From positions 1 to 64,000 of the forward strand of contig AYSC01000022.1 of NCBI GenBank assembly GCA_000503195.1: a stretch of 64,000 nucleotides of DNA, in the 5' to 3' direction. The notes below the pieces were generated by a model. The model made no database searches, was not told the DNA's origin, and saw only the letters and a program-made list of their open reading frames with translations. Position 1 is the first letter of the stretch. Every line of letters begins with the position of its first letter. Source of the stretch: Blastomonas sp. CACIA14H2 (lineage in GTDB: Bacteria > Pseudomonadota > Alphaproteobacteria > Sphingomonadales > Sphingomonadaceae). This document shows, piece by piece, positions 62,742 to 64,000 of the stretch. The position numbers and the translations under genes are program-made.

Positions 62742-63922
62742 TCCGCAAGGCTCTGCTAGGGCTGGCCCTGCTCGTTGTTGCAGGGCTGGTCTTCACCGTC
62801 ACCGTGCTGCCCGGCCTGTTCGAGGACCGGACCAATGTGGTGACCGACGAGCCGCTGCCGGCGATCCGCGCCGACGCGAAGGCGCTGCACGAGACGCTGC
62901 AGATTGCCGACCTGCACGGCGACACCCTGCTGTGGAAGCGCAGCATTCTCGACAAGGCCAGTCGCGGCCAGATCGACCTGCCCCGGCTCGAGGCGGGCAA
63001 TGTCGCGCTCCAGGTCTTCTCGTCGGTCTCGAAGACACCCAAGGGGCAGAATTACGACAGCAATCCGTCCGATACCGACAATATCACCCTGCTCGCCATA
63101 GCGCAGCTCCAGCCGGTGCGGACCTGGTTCTCGGTGCACGAACGCTCGATGTGGCATGGCCAGCGGCTCGAAGCGGCGGCGAAGGATTCCGGCGGAAGGC
63201 TGATGCTGATCCGCAAGTCGGCCGATATCGACGCGCTGCTCGCCGCGCGCGCTGCGGGCAAGCAGGTCACCGGCGCGCTCTATTCGGTCGAGGGGCTGCA
63301 GAATCTCGAGGGCAAGGCGGAGAATCTGGACCGGCTCTACGGCGTCGGCATGCGCATGGCGGGACTGGTGCATTTCTTCGACAACGAGCTTGCCGGTTCG
63401 ATGCACGGGACGCGCAAGGGCGGGCTGACCCCGTTCGGCCGCAAGATGGTGCGCGCGATGGAGGCCAGGGGCATCATCGTCGATATCGCGCATTCGAGCC
63501 ACAAGGCGGTGGCCGAGATCCTCGCGATGGCGCGCCGTCCGGTCGTCTCGAGCCATGGCGGGGTGCAGGCGGTATGCGGCGTCAATCGCAACCTGTCCGA
63601 CACCGAGATCCGCGCCGTGGCCGCCACCGGCGGCATCATCGGCATCGGGTACTGGGACGGCGCGATCTGCTCGACCGATCCGAAGATGATCGCCAGGTCG
63701 ATACGCCACGTGCGCGACCTCGTCGGGATCGAGCATGTAGCGCTCGGCAGCGATTTCGACGGGGCGGTGACGACGCGCTTCGACACCAGCCAGATCGTCC
63801 AGGTCACCCAGGCGCTGCTCGATATCGGCTTTACCGAGGCCGAAATCCGAGCAGTCATGGGCGGCAATACGCTGCGCATCCTCAAACAGGGCATTGAACC
63901 CCTGCCGGGCAAGGCCCTATAG
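62738..63922 (+). CDS. Membrane dipeptidase (peptidase M19 family), exported
   Basis: A 394-residue zinc dipeptidase. An N-terminal membrane anchor or signal (residues 4-26, KALLGLALLVVAGLVFTVTVLPG) precedes the TIM barrel. Metal ligands: IADLHGDTLLWKRS (His, Asp), YSVEGLQNLEG (Glu), VDIAHSSHKAV (His), VSSHGGVQAV (His) and ALGSDFDGAVTT (Asp). It hydrolyses dipeptides, including D-amino acid types, in the periplasm. Start is GTG at 62738, overlapping folA; the longer upstream frame shadows purK and folA. Confidence 0.93.
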   Translation: MIRKALLGLALLVVAGLVFTVTVLPGLFEDRTNVVTDEPLPAIRADAKALHETLQIADLHGDTLLWKRSILDKASRGQIDLPRLEAGNVALQVFSSVSKTPKGQNYDSNPSDTDNITLLAIAQLQPVRTWFSVHERSMWHGQRLEAAAKDSGGRLMLIRKSADIDALLAARAAGKQVTGALYSVEGLQNLEGKAENLDRLYGVGMRMAGLVHFFDNELAGSMHGTRKGGLTPFGRKMVRAMEARGIIVDIAHSSHKAVAEILAMARRPVVSSHGGVQAVCGVNRNLSDTEIRAVAATGGIIGIGYWDGAICSTDPKMIARSIRHVRDLVGIEHVALGSDFDGAVTTRFDTSQIVQVTQALLDIGFTEAEIRAVMGGNTLRILKQGIEPLPGKAL

Positions 63923-63929
63923 GGCACGC

Positions 63930-64000
63930 ATGATCAGGGTGGAGGGCAGCGAGCGGCTGCCGGACAGGTTGCGCGGGGGCATCATCGCGCTGGGCAATTT
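63930..64000 (+). CDS. ribF: Bifunctional riboflavin kinase/FAD synthetase, N-terminal fragment
   Basis: Partial gene cut by the window end. The first 23 codons read MIRVEGSERLPDRLRGGIIA then LGN, which is the usual RibF start just before the FDG-H-GH nucleotidyltransferase motif. It follows the dipeptidase stop by 7 bases on the same strand. The call rests on this short segment, so it is likely but not proven. Confidence 0.7.
   Translation, partial: MIRVEGSERLPDRLRGGIIALGN

Noticed and set aside
1-64000. CRISPR arrays, insertion sequences, integrases, rRNA or prophage genes
   Set aside because: No regularly spaced repeats, transposase or phage-type proteins were found on either strand.

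Overview
The window is GC-rich, densely coded alphaproteobacterial chromosome. The gene set points to the Sphingomonadaceae (Blastomonas, Sphingopyxis, Sphingomonas and relatives). The main clues are two exosortase-A-associated glycan genes, a tonB-exbB-exbD-exbD operon, two large TonB-dependent receptors, an intracellular PHA depolymerase, many secreted peptidases and an AerR/PpaA-like cobalamin protein. This assignment rests on protein recognition only; no rRNA is present. No insertion sequence, prophage or CRISPR array was seen, so this looks mainly like core chromosome with a few lineage-specific genes. | Layout. 0-9.3 kb: tadA, rpmB with an overlapping exported Rid-like gene, an ABC exporter with a phytase-like gene behind it, intracellular PHA depolymerase, dipeptide epimerase, a PNPOx-fold protein, thiolase and MaoC hydratase. 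9.4-15 kb: MscS channel, then a divergent exosortase-A-associated pair (O-glycosylation ligase on minus, glycosyltransferase on plus) with a small membrane ORF and a large Ala/Pro-rich protein. 15-18 kb: tonB-exbB-exbD-exbD operon. 18-27.7 kb: secreted hypothetical, S9 oligopeptidase, aminopeptidase P, TonB-dependent receptor, thioesterase, FKBP isomerase and rpsU. 27.8-32.9 kb: SRAP protein, class II aldolase, orphan [2Fe-2S] subunit, DinB-like protein, family-5-like uracil-DNA glycosylase, folK, tRNA-Lys and the B12-binding regulator. 33-41.8 kb: DUF885 peptidase, MATE exporter, GT2, SleB-like hydrolase, CHASE2-EAL protein and an apparent 22-codon gene with its own terminator. 42-53.4 kb: a flavin reductase/crotonase fusion, DUF3667, thioesterase, a divergent TonB receptor/phytase pair, queF, a Pro-rich membrane protein, S10 carboxypeptidase, an ACP-like tail-anchored protein and an ArsC-family protein. 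53.5-64 kb: DUF427, GDPD, EEP nuclease/phosphatase, panB, a MetX-like hydrolase, three GGDEF proteins, then the coupled run purE-purK-folA-dipeptidase-ribF (cut by the window end). | How the genes fit together. The TonB/ExbBD operon could energise the two TonB receptors. One receptor is divergent from a lipoprotein beta-propeller phytase, with a Pho-box-like half-site and a palindrome between them, which suggests a phytate/phosphate scavenging unit. Exported S9, S10, DUF885 and M19 peptidases, aminopeptidase P and a dipeptide epimerase suggest peptide feeding. Phytase plus glycerophosphodiesterase suggest organic-phosphate scavenging. Three diguanylate cyclases and one CHASE2-EAL phosphodiesterase form a c-di-GMP layer. 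| The most unusual items are the 22-codon Trp-rich micro-ORF at 41674-41742 with ribosome site, structured leader and a strong terminator; the single-ORF fusion of a flavin reductase to a crotonase that appears to lack both classical catalytic glutamates; the exported Rid-like protein overlapping rpmB; and the ACP-like tail-anchored protein at 52581.
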